DNA of 64,000 bases, from the NCBI GenBank assembly GCA_049700455.1, contig JBNAVJ010000001.1, positions 703,202 through 767,201 of the forward strand. Reading direction: 5' to 3'. Source of the DNA: JBNAVJ01 sp049700455. Lineage in GTDB: Bacteria; Bacteroidota; Ignavibacteria; Tepidaquicellales; Tepidaquicellaceae. Positions 50,334-61,100 of this stretch are shown piece by piece. Within the stretch, counting starts at the first letter, position 1, and each line of letters begins with the position of its first letter. Under the pieces are notes generated by a model. That model was given only the letters and a program-made list of their open reading frames with translations. It was not told the origin of the DNA and did not search any database. The position numbers and the translations under genes are program-made.

Positions 50334-53326
50334 TGTCATTCTTAAAAAGCGTTGCTGCGTATTACAAAACTATAAGTAATCGTTTTGATGATAAATGTTT
50401 TGTTTTTCCCACTCGACGGGCAGGTTTGCTTTTTAAAAATACATTAGCTCAGATAATTGATAAGCCCTTCTTAGCACCAGCTGTATATAGTGTTGAAGAT
50501 TTTGTATTCTCGGTTACTGGTTTTAATCAGGCTTCCGAGTTAGAGCTTGTGTTTGAATTATTTAGTTGTTATCGTGAAATAACGCAGAATAAGAAGTTAC
50601 AAATTGAGTATCCAGAGATCTCAGAAATTATTATTCCTCAAGAAACTTTTGATACATTTTATCCATGGGGTGAGTTGGTAATAAAAGATTTTGATATAGT
50701 TGATAAGGAACTTGTTAACCCTTCAGATATTTTTAAAATTATAGAATACGAAAAAGAATTAGAGTCAAAGTTTGCTCCGGAAATTACAGAAGAGCTAAGA
50801 GAATTCTGGGGTACAGTAATTAAGAGCAAAAATACAACTGTATCACAAAACTTTCTTAAACTGTTTAACATTTTAAGTGAACTGTATCCGCTGTTTACTA
50901 ATAGGCTAATAAGAAAAAATATAGCCTATGATGGATTAGCTTATAGATATATGGTAGAGCATCTTGAAGAGTCTTTTTTAAATTGTGACTGGGAGCATTT
51001 CATATTCGTTGGCTTTAACTCTTTGAATAAAGCAGAAAAAAAGATTATTGAGTATCTATTACAAAACAAAAGTTGTGATATAGTCTTTGATGTTGATACT
51101 TATTACTTATCAGATGAAGAACATGAAGCAGGGTTTTTCATTCGGGAAAACCTTAGCTATTTTACGGCACGTAATCTTAAAAATGCTGAGAAAATACTAT
51201 TGTTAGATAGCAACGAAAATGTAACGAGATTATCAAATTTGAATGTTAAGGAAGGAACAAATATTTTTGCTAAGCTAAAAAATGGGGGAAAAAATATCAA
51301 TGTCGTTGGAACTACATTCAGTCTTGGAGCTGCTAAAGTTACCGGGGACGAGTTAACTTCTCTAATGCAGAGTATAGAAACTGTTCCGGAAGAAACTGTT
51401 ATTGTACTGGCGGATGAATCTCTTTTATTCCCCCTCCTTTATTCTATTCCAGAATCAATTAGGGAAATTAATGTAACAATGGGTGTTTCTTTTTATACAA
51501 CACCGCTTTACAATTTAATCAAGTCATTAAAATTTTTACAAGAACATAAAATCAAATTAAAGACTGGTGAAGTAAGGTTTTATTATAAAGATGTTGAAAA
51601 AATTTTAATGCATAGCTACATCAGATTTACAGCTCCTACGCTCTATTCCCGAATTATAGGTGCAATAAAGGATAGAAATATTATTTACTTTGATTTTCAG
51701 AAATACCTGGCTGAAAATGCGGTAGACCAGGCTGTTAAGAAAGCTAAAGACTTGATAGAGAAAATATTTATACCTATTAATGATGTATCTTCCCTTATTG
51801 AATATCTAAAAAACATACTAAAACATCTTTTGTATGAGATTGAATTAACTTCGAATACGACTGTTAGATATGATAAATTTAAACTTCAGTATTTTGCTGT
51901 TTGTCTTGAGAAGCTTCAGGAACTTAACTCTATAGTCCAAAAATATCAGCTAACTCTTGATATAAATACTTACTGGCTTCTATTTGACCAGATCTTGAAG
52001 AATGTACGAATCCCTTTTGTGGGAGAACCAATAAAAGGTGTTCAGATTATGGGATTTCTTGAAACCCGTTGCCTCGATTTTAAAAATGTATTTATAGTTC
52101 CAACCAATGAAAACATTTTCCCAAAAACCCGTTTTGATAATAGTTTTATACCTTATAGACTCAGAAAGGTTTTTAATCTACCCACTTTTGAGGAAGCTGA
52201 TAAAATACATTCATATTATTTTTACAGGTTGATACAAAGAGCAGAAAACATTTTCTTAATTTACAATACAGAAGTAGATGAAGTTACAAAAGAGAAAAGT
52301 CGATATATATTGCAGATTGAGTACGAACTGGCTAAAATTAATCCCAATTTAAAATTAAATAAATATCTCAAAACACCTCCTTTGATTGGATTAACTTCTA
52401 AAGATATCGTTGTCGAAAAAACTGAAGAAATAAAAAGGCAATTATCTAATATTAGTTCAATAAGCGTTAGCAATATAATAACTTATATAAAATGTCCATT
52501 AAAATTTTTTTTTACTAAGGTTGCTGGTTTTGAAGAAGAGGGGGAAGTTGAGGAATCGTATTCGGCTAAAACATTCGGGAGTATCCTCCACGGTATAGCT
52601 GAAATGATTTTTGAAAAATATAAGAATAAAGAAATTGATGATTTTGAACTTAAGGAAATCAAAAAATCGCTTGAAAATAATTACGATACTCTTTTTACAG
52701 AATCTGTAAAAAAATTAGATATGCCTTATGAAAACGAGTATTTATCAGGTCGGAATTACCTTTATAAAATGGTAATACTTAAGTTATTGCAAAATATTCT
52801 TAAGATAGAAGAAAAACAACTTCTCCCATATAAATTGATTTGTCTTGAAAAGCCCGCTGAATTTTTAATGAAATTCCAGAATGGTAGAGAAATTAAAATT
52901 AAATCAAGATATGATAAAGTAATTGAAAAGGATTCTAAAATAATAATCCTTGATTATAAAACAGGAACTATATCAGCTGTCAAAAACTCTATAGAACAGG
53001 CATTTAAGAAGGCAGATTCTATAGCATTACAGGGAATACTTTATATGCTGACTTATCGGAACTCCAACCAGGAAAATAAAGAGTTAGATGTTAATGTAGC
53101 ATTTTATCAATTAAAAGAAAAGGCTGGTGGGAAATTAATATTTCCACTCAGTATGTCAACTTCCCAAACTACTCTTGAAGATTATTTATATTTACTTGAA
53201 CAGAGCGAAAATTATATTCGGTCAATTCTGGAGGATATATTTATTAATAACCGCAGTTTTGAGCAAACTAAAGATCTTAAAATTTGTTCTACCTGTGGAT
53301 TTCAAAGTTTATGTCATCGGGATTAA
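50333..53326 (+). CDS. addB: AddB-like PD-(D/E)XK nuclease with iron-sulfur cysteines
   Basis: The partner subunit, 997 residues. The N-terminal two thirds look like an inactivated helicase (FPTRRAGLLFKN and FVGFNSLNKAEKKII). I see no Walker A. The C-terminus has a nuclease core (IIILDYKTGTIS) framed by four cysteines: one in YIKCPLKFFF and three in CSTCGFQSLC at the end. This is the AddB pattern for a 4Fe-4S cluster that staples the nuclease domain. It is translationally coupled to addA. Bacteroidota-type AddAB pairs have the same order. Confidence 0.88.
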   Translation: MSFLKSVAAYYKTISNRFDDKCFVFPTRRAGLLFKNTLAQIIDKPFLAPAVYSVEDFVFSVTGFNQASELELVFELFSCYREITQNKKLQIEYPEISEIIIPQETFDTFYPWGELVIKDFDIVDKELVNPSDIFKIIEYEKELESKFAPEITEELREFWGTVIKSKNTTVSQNFLKLFNILSELYPLFTNRLIRKNIAYDGLAYRYMVEHLEESFLNCDWEHFIFVGFNSLNKAEKKIIEYLLQNKSCDIVFDVDTYYLSDEEHEAGFFIRENLSYFTARNLKNAEKILLLDSNENVTRLSNLNVKEGTNIFAKLKNGGKNINVVGTTFSLGAAKVTGDELTSLMQSIETVPEETVIVLADESLLFPLLYSIPESIREINVTMGVSFYTTPLYNLIKSLKFLQEHKIKLKTGEVRFYYKDVEKILMHSYIRFTAPTLYSRIIGAIKDRNIIYFDFQKYLAENAVDQAVKKAKDLIEKIFIPINDVSSLIEYLKNILKHLLYEIELTSNTTVRYDKFKLQYFAVCLEKLQELNSIVQKYQLTLDINTYWLLFDQILKNVRIPFVGEPIKGVQIMGFLETRCLDFKNVFIVPTNENIFPKTRFDNSFIPYRLRKVFNLPTFEEADKIHSYYFYRLIQRAENIFLIYNTEVDEVTKEKSRYILQIEYELAKINPNLKLNKYLKTPPLIGLTSKDIVVEKTEEIKRQLSNISSISVSNIITYIKCPLKFFFTKVAGFEEEGEVEESYSAKTFGSILHGIAEMIFEKYKNKEIDDFELKEIKKSLENNYDTLFTESVKKLDMPYENEYLSGRNYLYKMVILKLLQNILKIEEKQLLPYKLICLEKPAEFLMKFQNGREIKIKSRYDKVIEKDSKIIILDYKTGTISAVKNSIEQAFKKADSIALQGILYMLTYRNSNQENKELDVNVAFYQLKEKAGGKLIFPLSMSTSQTTLEDYLYLLEQSENYIRSILEDIFINNRSFEQTKDLKICSTCGFQSLCHRD

Positions 53327-53566
53327 ACTTTAGAATTTAGAATATAAAGCTCACATTGTATTTAAAAAGTTCCCGCCTATTAATTCTATAGACCCATTAT
53401 AAGAAATAAATTTTGAGGGTTATACCAAAGGGCTTGATAAACTGTATATAAATTAATAGTTTTTTAGAAAAAGAAGAAACTACTGGGCTAATTACTAATT
53501 AGTAACTTATCAATTGAGTTTAATTTTATCTCTTATTTAATCTTTAAAAAGAGAGGAGTAAATAAA

Positions 53567-55084
53567 ATGAAAAAGATTTTAATCATTCTTTTAATTTTAA
53601 ATGCAGGGATATGTTTCTCCCAAAACATTGTAGAAAAAGCGATTTCTGTTGGAAATAACTTTCAAAACAATCCAGAGTGGGGAACTGATATTATTGTTTA
53701 CAATTCTGAACCCCTTGGTCCCATAACCACCGGGAAACTTGGGAATACACTATACATTGCAATTAATGATACACTTGCAACAGCAAATCTTGGAATTATT
53801 TTATTTACTTCTACAAATAATGGTAACAACTGGACATTGTCTCCCTATGGGATCCCGTTTCGTTCAAAGATAGAACGAATGGTCTTTGTTAATAGTGGAG
53901 CTGGCCCTGATTCACTATATTTGTTTTTTATTTATCAGAATTCAATATACCGATGGAATGTTGTAACCAATACAGCTTTTCAAATTCTATTAACAGGTAC
54001 CTACAGAACATTTGATATAACAGGTTCCTCCACTGGTGCACTTTATCTCTTTGTGGATTTACTGGCCTCAAATACTATCCCCAGATATGCATCTACAGAT
54101 GGGGGTTATAGTTGGCCTATAACCGCTACTGTTACTTCTAGCGGAGCAATCCCAAGAGTTTCGCAAATGGTCACAGGTGACACACTGATTTTAAACTACT
54201 ATAATACCTCTACCATTGTCGGAGGAGATACGACAACAGCATACATTCGTTCAGCAAGATATTCCCAAACCGCAAACGGAACTCTTACCTCAGCATATTT
54301 TCAAGATGTTGCAACAGAACCAGTTCCCAAATTTGAGTATAAATCTGCAATGACAAAAGGTGTTGTCTGGCTTATGTATACAACAGGTACTACTGGAAAT
54401 ATAAATATATATGGAAGGAGAAGTACTAATGCGGGACAAAGTTATTCATCGGCAATAGATGTGGCTGTAAACCCAAATGTAGATGAATATTGGTTTGATA
54501 TAAATGTATATCAAGCTACCCCGGGTGGCTTTGATTTTATTTACTATTCTGACAGTTTACAGTCAGGACCCCCGACAAATAATACAGATAAGTTAATGTA
54601 TACTTATACTCCTCTTTCGTCTTCTACTTTTGTAACTCCAACCCAAATTAGTAATTACCCACCAGGCTGGTCTTTAAATGATTACAAACCGGTAATAGTA
54701 GAAATACCGTTGGTAGATCTTGGTGTAGCATGGGTTGGACAGATTGGATCGATGAAAGGACTATGCTGGGATAGGTACGAATATGTGACTAAAATAAAAA
54801 ATGGAAATAATACAACAATAGATAAATTTTCCCTTGAACAAAACTATCCTAACCCATTTAACCCTATTACGAAAATCAGATTTACAATTCCAAATAATGG
54901 GTATGTTTCTCTTAAAGTGTTTGATGTTCTTGGGAAGGAAATTGCCACATTGATTTCATCAAATCTAACCGCTGGTACATATTCTTATGATTTTGATGGT
55001 TCAAAATTATCAAGTGGAACGTATTTCTATAGTCTTGAAGCCAATGGATTGAAAGCTACCAGGAAAATGGTACTGGTAAAATAA
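53567..55084 (+). CDS. T9SS-exported BNR-like surface protein
   Basis: A 505-residue secreted protein. The ATG at 53567 has a strong ribosome-binding site (agaggag) and gives a signal peptide ending near GICFSQ. The N-terminal 410 residues contain Asp-box-like units (STNNGNNWTLS, STDGGYSWPIT, STNAGQSYSSA) and look like a six-bladed propeller; I see no sialidase catalytic set. The last 80 residues form the T9SS tail (EQNYPNPFNPITKI, VFDVLGKEI, SSGTYFYSLE, TRKMVLVK). It opens the 53-61 kb secretome island. The upstream 240 bases hold no gene. Confidence 0.85.
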   Translation: MKKILIILLILNAGICFSQNIVEKAISVGNNFQNNPEWGTDIIVYNSEPLGPITTGKLGNTLYIAINDTLATANLGIILFTSTNNGNNWTLSPYGIPFRSKIERMVFVNSGAGPDSLYLFFIYQNSIYRWNVVTNTAFQILLTGTYRTFDITGSSTGALYLFVDLLASNTIPRYASTDGGYSWPITATVTSSGAIPRVSQMVTGDTLILNYYNTSTIVGGDTTTAYIRSARYSQTANGTLTSAYFQDVATEPVPKFEYKSAMTKGVVWLMYTTGTTGNINIYGRRSTNAGQSYSSAIDVAVNPNVDEYWFDINVYQATPGGFDFIYYSDSLQSGPPTNNTDKLMYTYTPLSSSTFVTPTQISNYPPGWSLNDYKPVIVEIPLVDLGVAWVGQIGSMKGLCWDRYEYVTKIKNGNNTTIDKFSLEQNYPNPFNPITKIRFTIPNNGYVSLKVFDVLGKEIATLISSNLTAGTYSYDFDGSKLSSGTYFYSLEANGLKATRKMVLVK

Positions 55085-55108
55085 ATTTCTCTATTTAGTT
55101 TAGTATCT

Positions 55109-55145
55109 AAAATAGCAAATACTAATAATTAGTATCTGCTATTTT
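55109..55145 (+). terminator. 16-position hairpin after the BNR-like gene
   Basis: Bases 55109-55124 pair with 55130-55145 with one mismatch (A-C) and a 5-base loop. It begins 25 bases after the stop codon. The right arm ends in TTTT, so it may act as an intrinsic terminator, though the T run is short. Confidence 0.6.
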
Positions 55146-55369
55146 ATCAATTATAATCAACCAGAGCAAAGTATTGCTTGCACGCCTCTAAAATCTGGTT
55201 ATATCAAAACTACTCTAATCCGTTTATTAATGCTTTAAATTTTATTTCTATCTTTTATAGGTTTTTATAAAGATATATGTAAGTATACATTCTTATAAGA
55301 AGATAATAATATGGCGAAAAAAAGAGTTGACTAACTATATATATATATTATACTAAAACACAAAGGTGT

Positions 55370-55888
55370 ATGAGAAAAAGATTTTTTATTACACTCCCAA
55401 TTATTCTTTCTTTTTTCTTCTCTTTTTGTAATCAAACGGAATTAATTTCAAACAAGGAATTGTCTCCAATAAGAGTAGATGATGCAGAATGTAACACACC
55501 GGCCGATAAGTGTTTGATTCCATCACATTGTCCTTCTCAGCACGTATGTTTGTATTTAATTGACGAATCTTACTCGCGGGAGTTTGAATATGCAAGTGTT
55601 AAAAGAATCAGAGTAATACATACTGGGACTGATTGTGACAGCAATTTTTATTTTTGTACGTATGTAGTGTCTGGAGGAAATCCAACATCAATGGGTTGTG
55701 TATTGCCCTGGTGCTCAAATAACTGTAGATATAACCGTAGTGTTTGCCTTGAGACTTTTGACGGGAAAACTTACACAGGAGATACTACCTTCAGCTACCC
55801 ACTGCCACCAACGGGCAGGGTTTATGTAAGGATTCATAGAACGCAGACGGAGTGTGATTTTGGAGGTATAGAGAAAATTAATGATTAG
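55370..55888 (+). CDS. Cysteine-rich lipoprotein, unknown function
   Basis: I do not recognise this 172-residue protein. The N-terminus (MRKRFFITLPIILSFFF) ends at a lipobox-like SFFFSFC, making Cys20 the likely lipidated residue. The mature part has eleven further cysteines in clusters (DKCLIPSHC, PSQHVC, NFYFC, GCVLPWCSNNC, NRSVC, QTEC), which is unusual for this genome and implies several disulfides or metal binding. It has no T9SS tail. It lies between two T9SS cargo genes and is preceded by a 285-bp gap with an (AT)n tract. It ends 43 bases before the propeller gene and may be co-transcribed with it. Confidence 0.75.
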   Translation: MRKRFFITLPIILSFFFSFCNQTELISNKELSPIRVDDAECNTPADKCLIPSHCPSQHVCLYLIDESYSREFEYASVKRIRVIHTGTDCDSNFYFCTYVVSGGNPTSMGCVLPWCSNNCRYNRSVCLETFDGKTYTGDTTFSYPLPPTGRVYVRIHRTQTECDFGGIEKIND

Positions 55889-55931
55889 AGTTATATTATT
55901 ATCTATATTATATTGAGAAAGGAAGTTAGCT

Positions 55932-57992
55932 ATGAAAATAAAGAAAATTATTATAACACTACTCGCAACATTTTTTATTTCTGGCTTGCTCTATTCTCAA
56001 TGGTTACCTACTAATGGTCCAGTTGGAGGCAAAGTAAATTCTTTAGCTGTTATCACAAATAATGTGATTTGTGGTACTGTCTCAGGAGTGTTTTATTCAA
56101 CAAATAATGGGGGGAACTGGAGATTTGCAGCGGATTTTTATAAAAACGTTTATGCTTTGCTGGCAAAAGGAAATTATTTATTTGCAGGAACTGATACTTA
56201 TGGTGTTTTTAGATCATCAGACAATGGTATTTCATGGGGACCCACGTCATTGAATGCTCGAAGTGTTATTTCTTTAACAACAAATGGAACTGACATTTTT
56301 GCAGGTTGTTACACCATTGTTCCTTCAGGTACTGCTGGTGTTTGGCAAACTACAAATGACGGAATTAATTGGATTCATATTGGACTGGGTAATGATAACA
56401 TTTATTCGTTGCTTTTCTATAATGGGATGTTATTAGCGGGGACTGGTTCAAGAGGAATATTTCTTACTACAAACTATGGTTTGAACTGGATACAAACTTC
56501 TATAGCCACTAACGGAGTTAATACAATAATTAATAAAGACAGTTTTCTTTTTGCAGGAACTTCAGGTAGTGGGGTTTATATTTCTTCCAATAATGGTTAT
56601 AGCTGGGGGCAAACTTCCCTCACTAATAAAAGTGTTTACTTTTTACTTGTAAATCAGGGGATTATCTATGCGGGGACAGATTCTGCAGGAATTTTTATCT
56701 CTACAAACAATGGAGTTACTTGGGATAATTTGAGCAATTATATATATGGACCTGTACTATCAATGGTTCAAAAGGATAATCTGATATTTGTTGGTACTGC
56801 GAATAATGGTGTTTACATTTCTTCTAATAATGGTAATTCCTGGTTGCAAACACCTCTTTTAAACAGATGGGTTACTCATTTAGCAACGAATGGGGCGAGA
56901 ATATTTGCCGGAACCGAGAGTGTTGGATTATGTGCTTCCTCAAATGGGGGTCTATTATGGGAGCAGATTTTGCCATTATCTGTTTCCTCTTTATTAACAT
57001 TAAATAACTATCTCTTTGTTGGTGTTATAGCAGGTTGTTGTGGTTCTCCTACAAGATTCATTATGAGATCAGATGATGGTGGTTTTAATTGGGTACAGAT
57101 TTTCCCTTATGATTTATTAGTGAGTTCTCTTGCTTATGTTGGTAATACACTGTTAGCTGGTGTCGCCCCCTCTTCGTATTATGATTGTGGTATTTATAGG
57201 TCAACCGATATGGGAAATACCTGGACAGGCCCAGCTCTGGATACTGCAATAATAAACTGCTTAACAGTTGAAGGTAATAATGTATTTGCTGGAACTGACC
57301 AAGGCGTATTTTTGTCTACGGATCAGGGAGTTACATGGCAATCTCTAAAATTAAATAATAAGTTTATTCTTTCTCTTGCAGTAAAGAACAATTATATTTT
57401 CGCAGGAACTTTCAGCTCGGGTTTATATATTTCAAGCAATTTTGGACAAACTTGGAATCAGTCTTCAATTATAAATAGTAATAAAGTGCAGTCAGTGCTA
57501 ATAATAGAAGATATTGTAATGACATCAGTAGATTATGCAGGAGTTTATATCTCAACAAATTTTGGTCAAACCTGGTTGTTAAAAAATCAGGGACTTGATT
57601 GTAAAATTATTTCTGCTTTGTTAAAGGATAATAATTATGTTTATGCGGGAACTTACACAAACAGTGTGTGGAAAAGAGATCTGAATGATATTATTTCTGT
57701 AAAAAATATTTCTTCAATTACACCTATTGAATTCCGGTTATATCAGAACTACCCTAATCCGTTTAATGCGAAAACCAATATCAAATTTGATTTAAAAGAA
57801 CCGGGCTATATTAGAATTATGGTATTTGATATGCTCGGGAGAATTGTTGCATCTTTAGTAGAACAACAACTTAATTCTGGAAGCTATATAATACACTGGG
57901 ACGCAACCAATATCCCAAGCGGGATATATTATTATTGCCTTTCTGTCGATAAGTATCAAAGTAAGACAAGAAAAATGATTCTTATAAAATAA
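55932..57992 (+). CDS. T9SS-exported Asp-box propeller protein (13 repeats)
   Basis: A 686-residue secreted protein. The signal peptide ends near GLLYSQ. The body is a run of thirteen repeats of about 40-45 residues, each with the Asp-box-like core (G-V/I-Y-I-S-S/T-N-N-G-x-S/T-W), such as GVFYSTNNGGNW, GVYISSNNGYSW, GIFISTNNGVTW and GVYISTNFGQTW. Most units also include FAGT. The fold is probably one or two beta-propellers, similar to photosystem II assembly factor or sortilin-like repeats. The last 80 residues are the T9SS tail (YQNYPNPFNAKTNI, VFDMLGRIV, SGIYYYCLSV). Likely a surface-binding protein; the ligand is unknown. Confidence 0.87.
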   Translation: MKIKKIIITLLATFFISGLLYSQWLPTNGPVGGKVNSLAVITNNVICGTVSGVFYSTNNGGNWRFAADFYKNVYALLAKGNYLFAGTDTYGVFRSSDNGISWGPTSLNARSVISLTTNGTDIFAGCYTIVPSGTAGVWQTTNDGINWIHIGLGNDNIYSLLFYNGMLLAGTGSRGIFLTTNYGLNWIQTSIATNGVNTIINKDSFLFAGTSGSGVYISSNNGYSWGQTSLTNKSVYFLLVNQGIIYAGTDSAGIFISTNNGVTWDNLSNYIYGPVLSMVQKDNLIFVGTANNGVYISSNNGNSWLQTPLLNRWVTHLATNGARIFAGTESVGLCASSNGGLLWEQILPLSVSSLLTLNNYLFVGVIAGCCGSPTRFIMRSDDGGFNWVQIFPYDLLVSSLAYVGNTLLAGVAPSSYYDCGIYRSTDMGNTWTGPALDTAIINCLTVEGNNVFAGTDQGVFLSTDQGVTWQSLKLNNKFILSLAVKNNYIFAGTFSSGLYISSNFGQTWNQSSIINSNKVQSVLIIEDIVMTSVDYAGVYISTNFGQTWLLKNQGLDCKIISALLKDNNYVYAGTYTNSVWKRDLNDIISVKNISSITPIEFRLYQNYPNPFNAKTNIKFDLKEPGYIRIMVFDMLGRIVASLVEQQLNSGSYIIHWDATNIPSGIYYYCLSVDKYQSKTRKMILIK

Positions 57993-58196
57993 AATTTATC
58001 CTGTCAATTTGCTTAAATGCTACCTCCTAAAATGAATCAGAAAATACTCTCTCCGATTATTCTACAATTTGTTAATCTTAAACTTTAAATGAAGTACCAC
58101 AGATTTTAGTTACTTTTTTTTTATTAACTATATTTATAATTAAGTTTAAATTTGTTTTTATCTTGTTTATTTTAATAGCAACTAAATTAATTATCA

Positions 58197-61100
58197 ATGA
58201 TGAGAGGAACTTTAACTTTCTATTTTGTATTAATTTTTTTGCTACTCTCTTTCAATTGTATCTTTGCCTATGGAGACAATCCCGGTATTCAGGTAATAGT
58301 CAAAAGTTCGTCTTCCACCTCAATCAAAATTGAGTACATTTTTAGTGGATATAATGAAAGAGAAATAAAAATTAACAATGTTGAATACCTTGATTTAACT
58401 GTTCCAGGTATGGTTCAGTTAATGGAAAAAGGGCTACCTCAATTACCTATTTATCGAGGGAGCATTATTATACCTGATTTACCAGCTATGAATTATAGGA
58501 TTATTTCATATAATTATACAGAGATTCCTACTAAACCAATAGTCCCATCCAAAGGACATTTTACACGAGATATTGACCCTAATACTGTCCCGTATGTTTT
58601 TGATCACTTTTATACTCTCGATGAATGGTATCCTCAGGGAAATATTAAATTAGACGTGCCTTATATTGTTCGTGATTTAAGAGGATTAACAGTACAATTT
58701 AATCCTTTACAGTATAACCCAGTAAAGCAAATACTAAGAGTGTTTAGGCGATTAGAGGTTGAGATATATCCTGATTATTCAGCGTCCTCTGTTAATCCTT
58801 TGTATAGAAATACTCTAACTCCAATACTCTCACGGGAATTTACTCCCATTTATAAAACCCTTTTCTTGAACTATGGAATGGGTTCGATGAGATATGACAC
58901 AATTCCGGAACCTGGGAGAATGTTAATAATTTGTCCTACTAATTATATGAGTACTATTACGCCCTTTGTTGAATGGAAGCAGTCACGGGGACTAAACGTT
59001 ACTGTTGCGGAGTATCCTACTACAACAGGTTCGGGAGCAAATGCTATTAAAACTTATATTCAGAATATGTACAATTCTCCCGGAAGTGTTACATACATAA
59101 TTCTTGTTGGAGATAATGCTGATATTCCAACCTTAAGTGGCCAGTATGAAGGTGCTCCATCTGACCCCTGTTTTGTTAAGCTTGCCGGGAACGATGCATA
59201 TCCAGACGCATTTATATCAAGGATTTCTGTCCAAAATACTTCCAGTCTAAACTATGTGCTCAAAAAGCTAATTCGTTATGAAAAAGAGCCGGATCAGGGA
59301 ACGAATGGATTGTGGTATAAAAAAGCCGCAGGTGTTGCAAGTAATGAGAATGGTGGAACCCCCTATTATGATTGGCAACGGATGGATTGGATAAGGGACA
59401 CTTTATTAGCCCATGGTTTTACTCAGGTTGATCAGATTTATGCCCCTTCAGCAACTCAACAAATGATAACAAATGCTGTGAATGAGGGACGCAGTCTTTT
59501 AAACTATATTGGTCATGGGTCAGGAACCTCCTGGGGAACTACAGGATATGGAGTAACTCAGATTTATCAGCTTTCGAATGGATATAAAAACCCATTTATT
59601 ATAGATGTTGCCTGTCTTAATGGGAATTTTACTCTTAATGAATGCATGGAAGAAGCGTGGTTGAGAGCAGGTGATACTATAAATGTAAAAGGTGCTATAA
59701 GTATCTATGGTTCCTCTACGAATGCAAGTTGGGTCCCTCCCTGTGATATGCAAAATCATGCAATTGATTTATTAATGGACCAGTCTAAAATAACAGTAGG
59801 AGGAGTTTGTTTTCATGGACTTATGAAAGCTATGGATCTCTGGGGTGGCAGTAGTGGGGAAGGGCTGAAATTAATGGAACAATATAATATTTTTGGTGAT
59901 TGTTCACTTTTGTTAACATTCGGGAAACCGTTAGGGCCTACAATAAGTCACATCCCTCTTCCAAATACTGAAAATCTTAATGGTCCCTATACGGTTAATT
60001 GTACTATAACGCCTATGAATGCTCCGATTGTGCCTTCTGAAACAAAGGTTTTCTGGACACGCACAAACGTATTTTCTGATAGTATAATTATGACTAATAC
60101 CTCAGGAAACAATTGGACAGCAAACATTCCGGGCAATGGGATGCCAGCTGTTTATAAGTATTACATAAAAACCAGGGATACTGCTAACAGAGTTGCTTTA
60201 CTTCCCTCAATGGCTCCTTCTAACTATTTTTCCTTTACAGTATCAGCTGATACAATAAAACCAGTAATTACTCATACTGCAATTCCAAATACGCCCAGAA
60301 ATATCTGGCCTGTTATAGTAAATGCAGTCGTAACAGACAATATTGGAATTGATTCTGTTTGGGTAAAATGGTATAAAAATTCGGTTTCTAATGGAATAAA
60401 ACAATTCAGATTAAATAATACTTCCGGAAATAATTTTAGTGCCAATTTTAATTCCAGTCAATCAGAAGTTAATTATAACGATTCAATATTTTATAGAATC
60501 TTTGCAAGAGATAATTCAAGTGCTCATAATACAGATTCAACACAACTATATTCATTTAAGATTATTAACCAAACAACTGTTGTTGTTGGAAGTGGTACTC
60601 TCACTTCTAATTATCCATTTACTACCTACTGGATGGATGGTAGAACAGACATATTGTTACTTGCTTCGGAAATTCTCGCAAATCAGGGAGCTCCGGGCAA
60701 TATTATTAAATTGGGATTCAATGTAGTATCAGCAGATCCTGCACCAATGAATGGATTTAAAATAAAAATGCAAAATACTACAATTACTTCTCTGACTGGA
60801 TTTGTATCAACTGGCTGGACCTTGTGCTATGATGGAATTTATACTTTACCAGGAACTGGTTGGCAATATATTACTCTTACAGCTCCTTTCTATTGGAATG
60901 GTAGTGATAACTTATTGATTGAAATTTGTTATAATAATTCTTCATATACCCAATATTCACCTGTTTACGCCACAGCCAATGCTGGCAAAACCTGGGGACA
61001 ATATAGTGATTTAGCCACTGGAGATGGCTGTACGCAACTTATAGCCGGAACTGCACAGGCAAATAGACCTAATGTTTCTTTGGTCCTTAATTTGGTTACT

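Noticed and set aside
55336..55349. (AT)n tract as a promoter or phase-variable switch for the lipoprotein gene
   Set aside because: The tract is short (about 13 bases) and lies in an AT-rich gap; no clear promoter boxes can be fitted around it.
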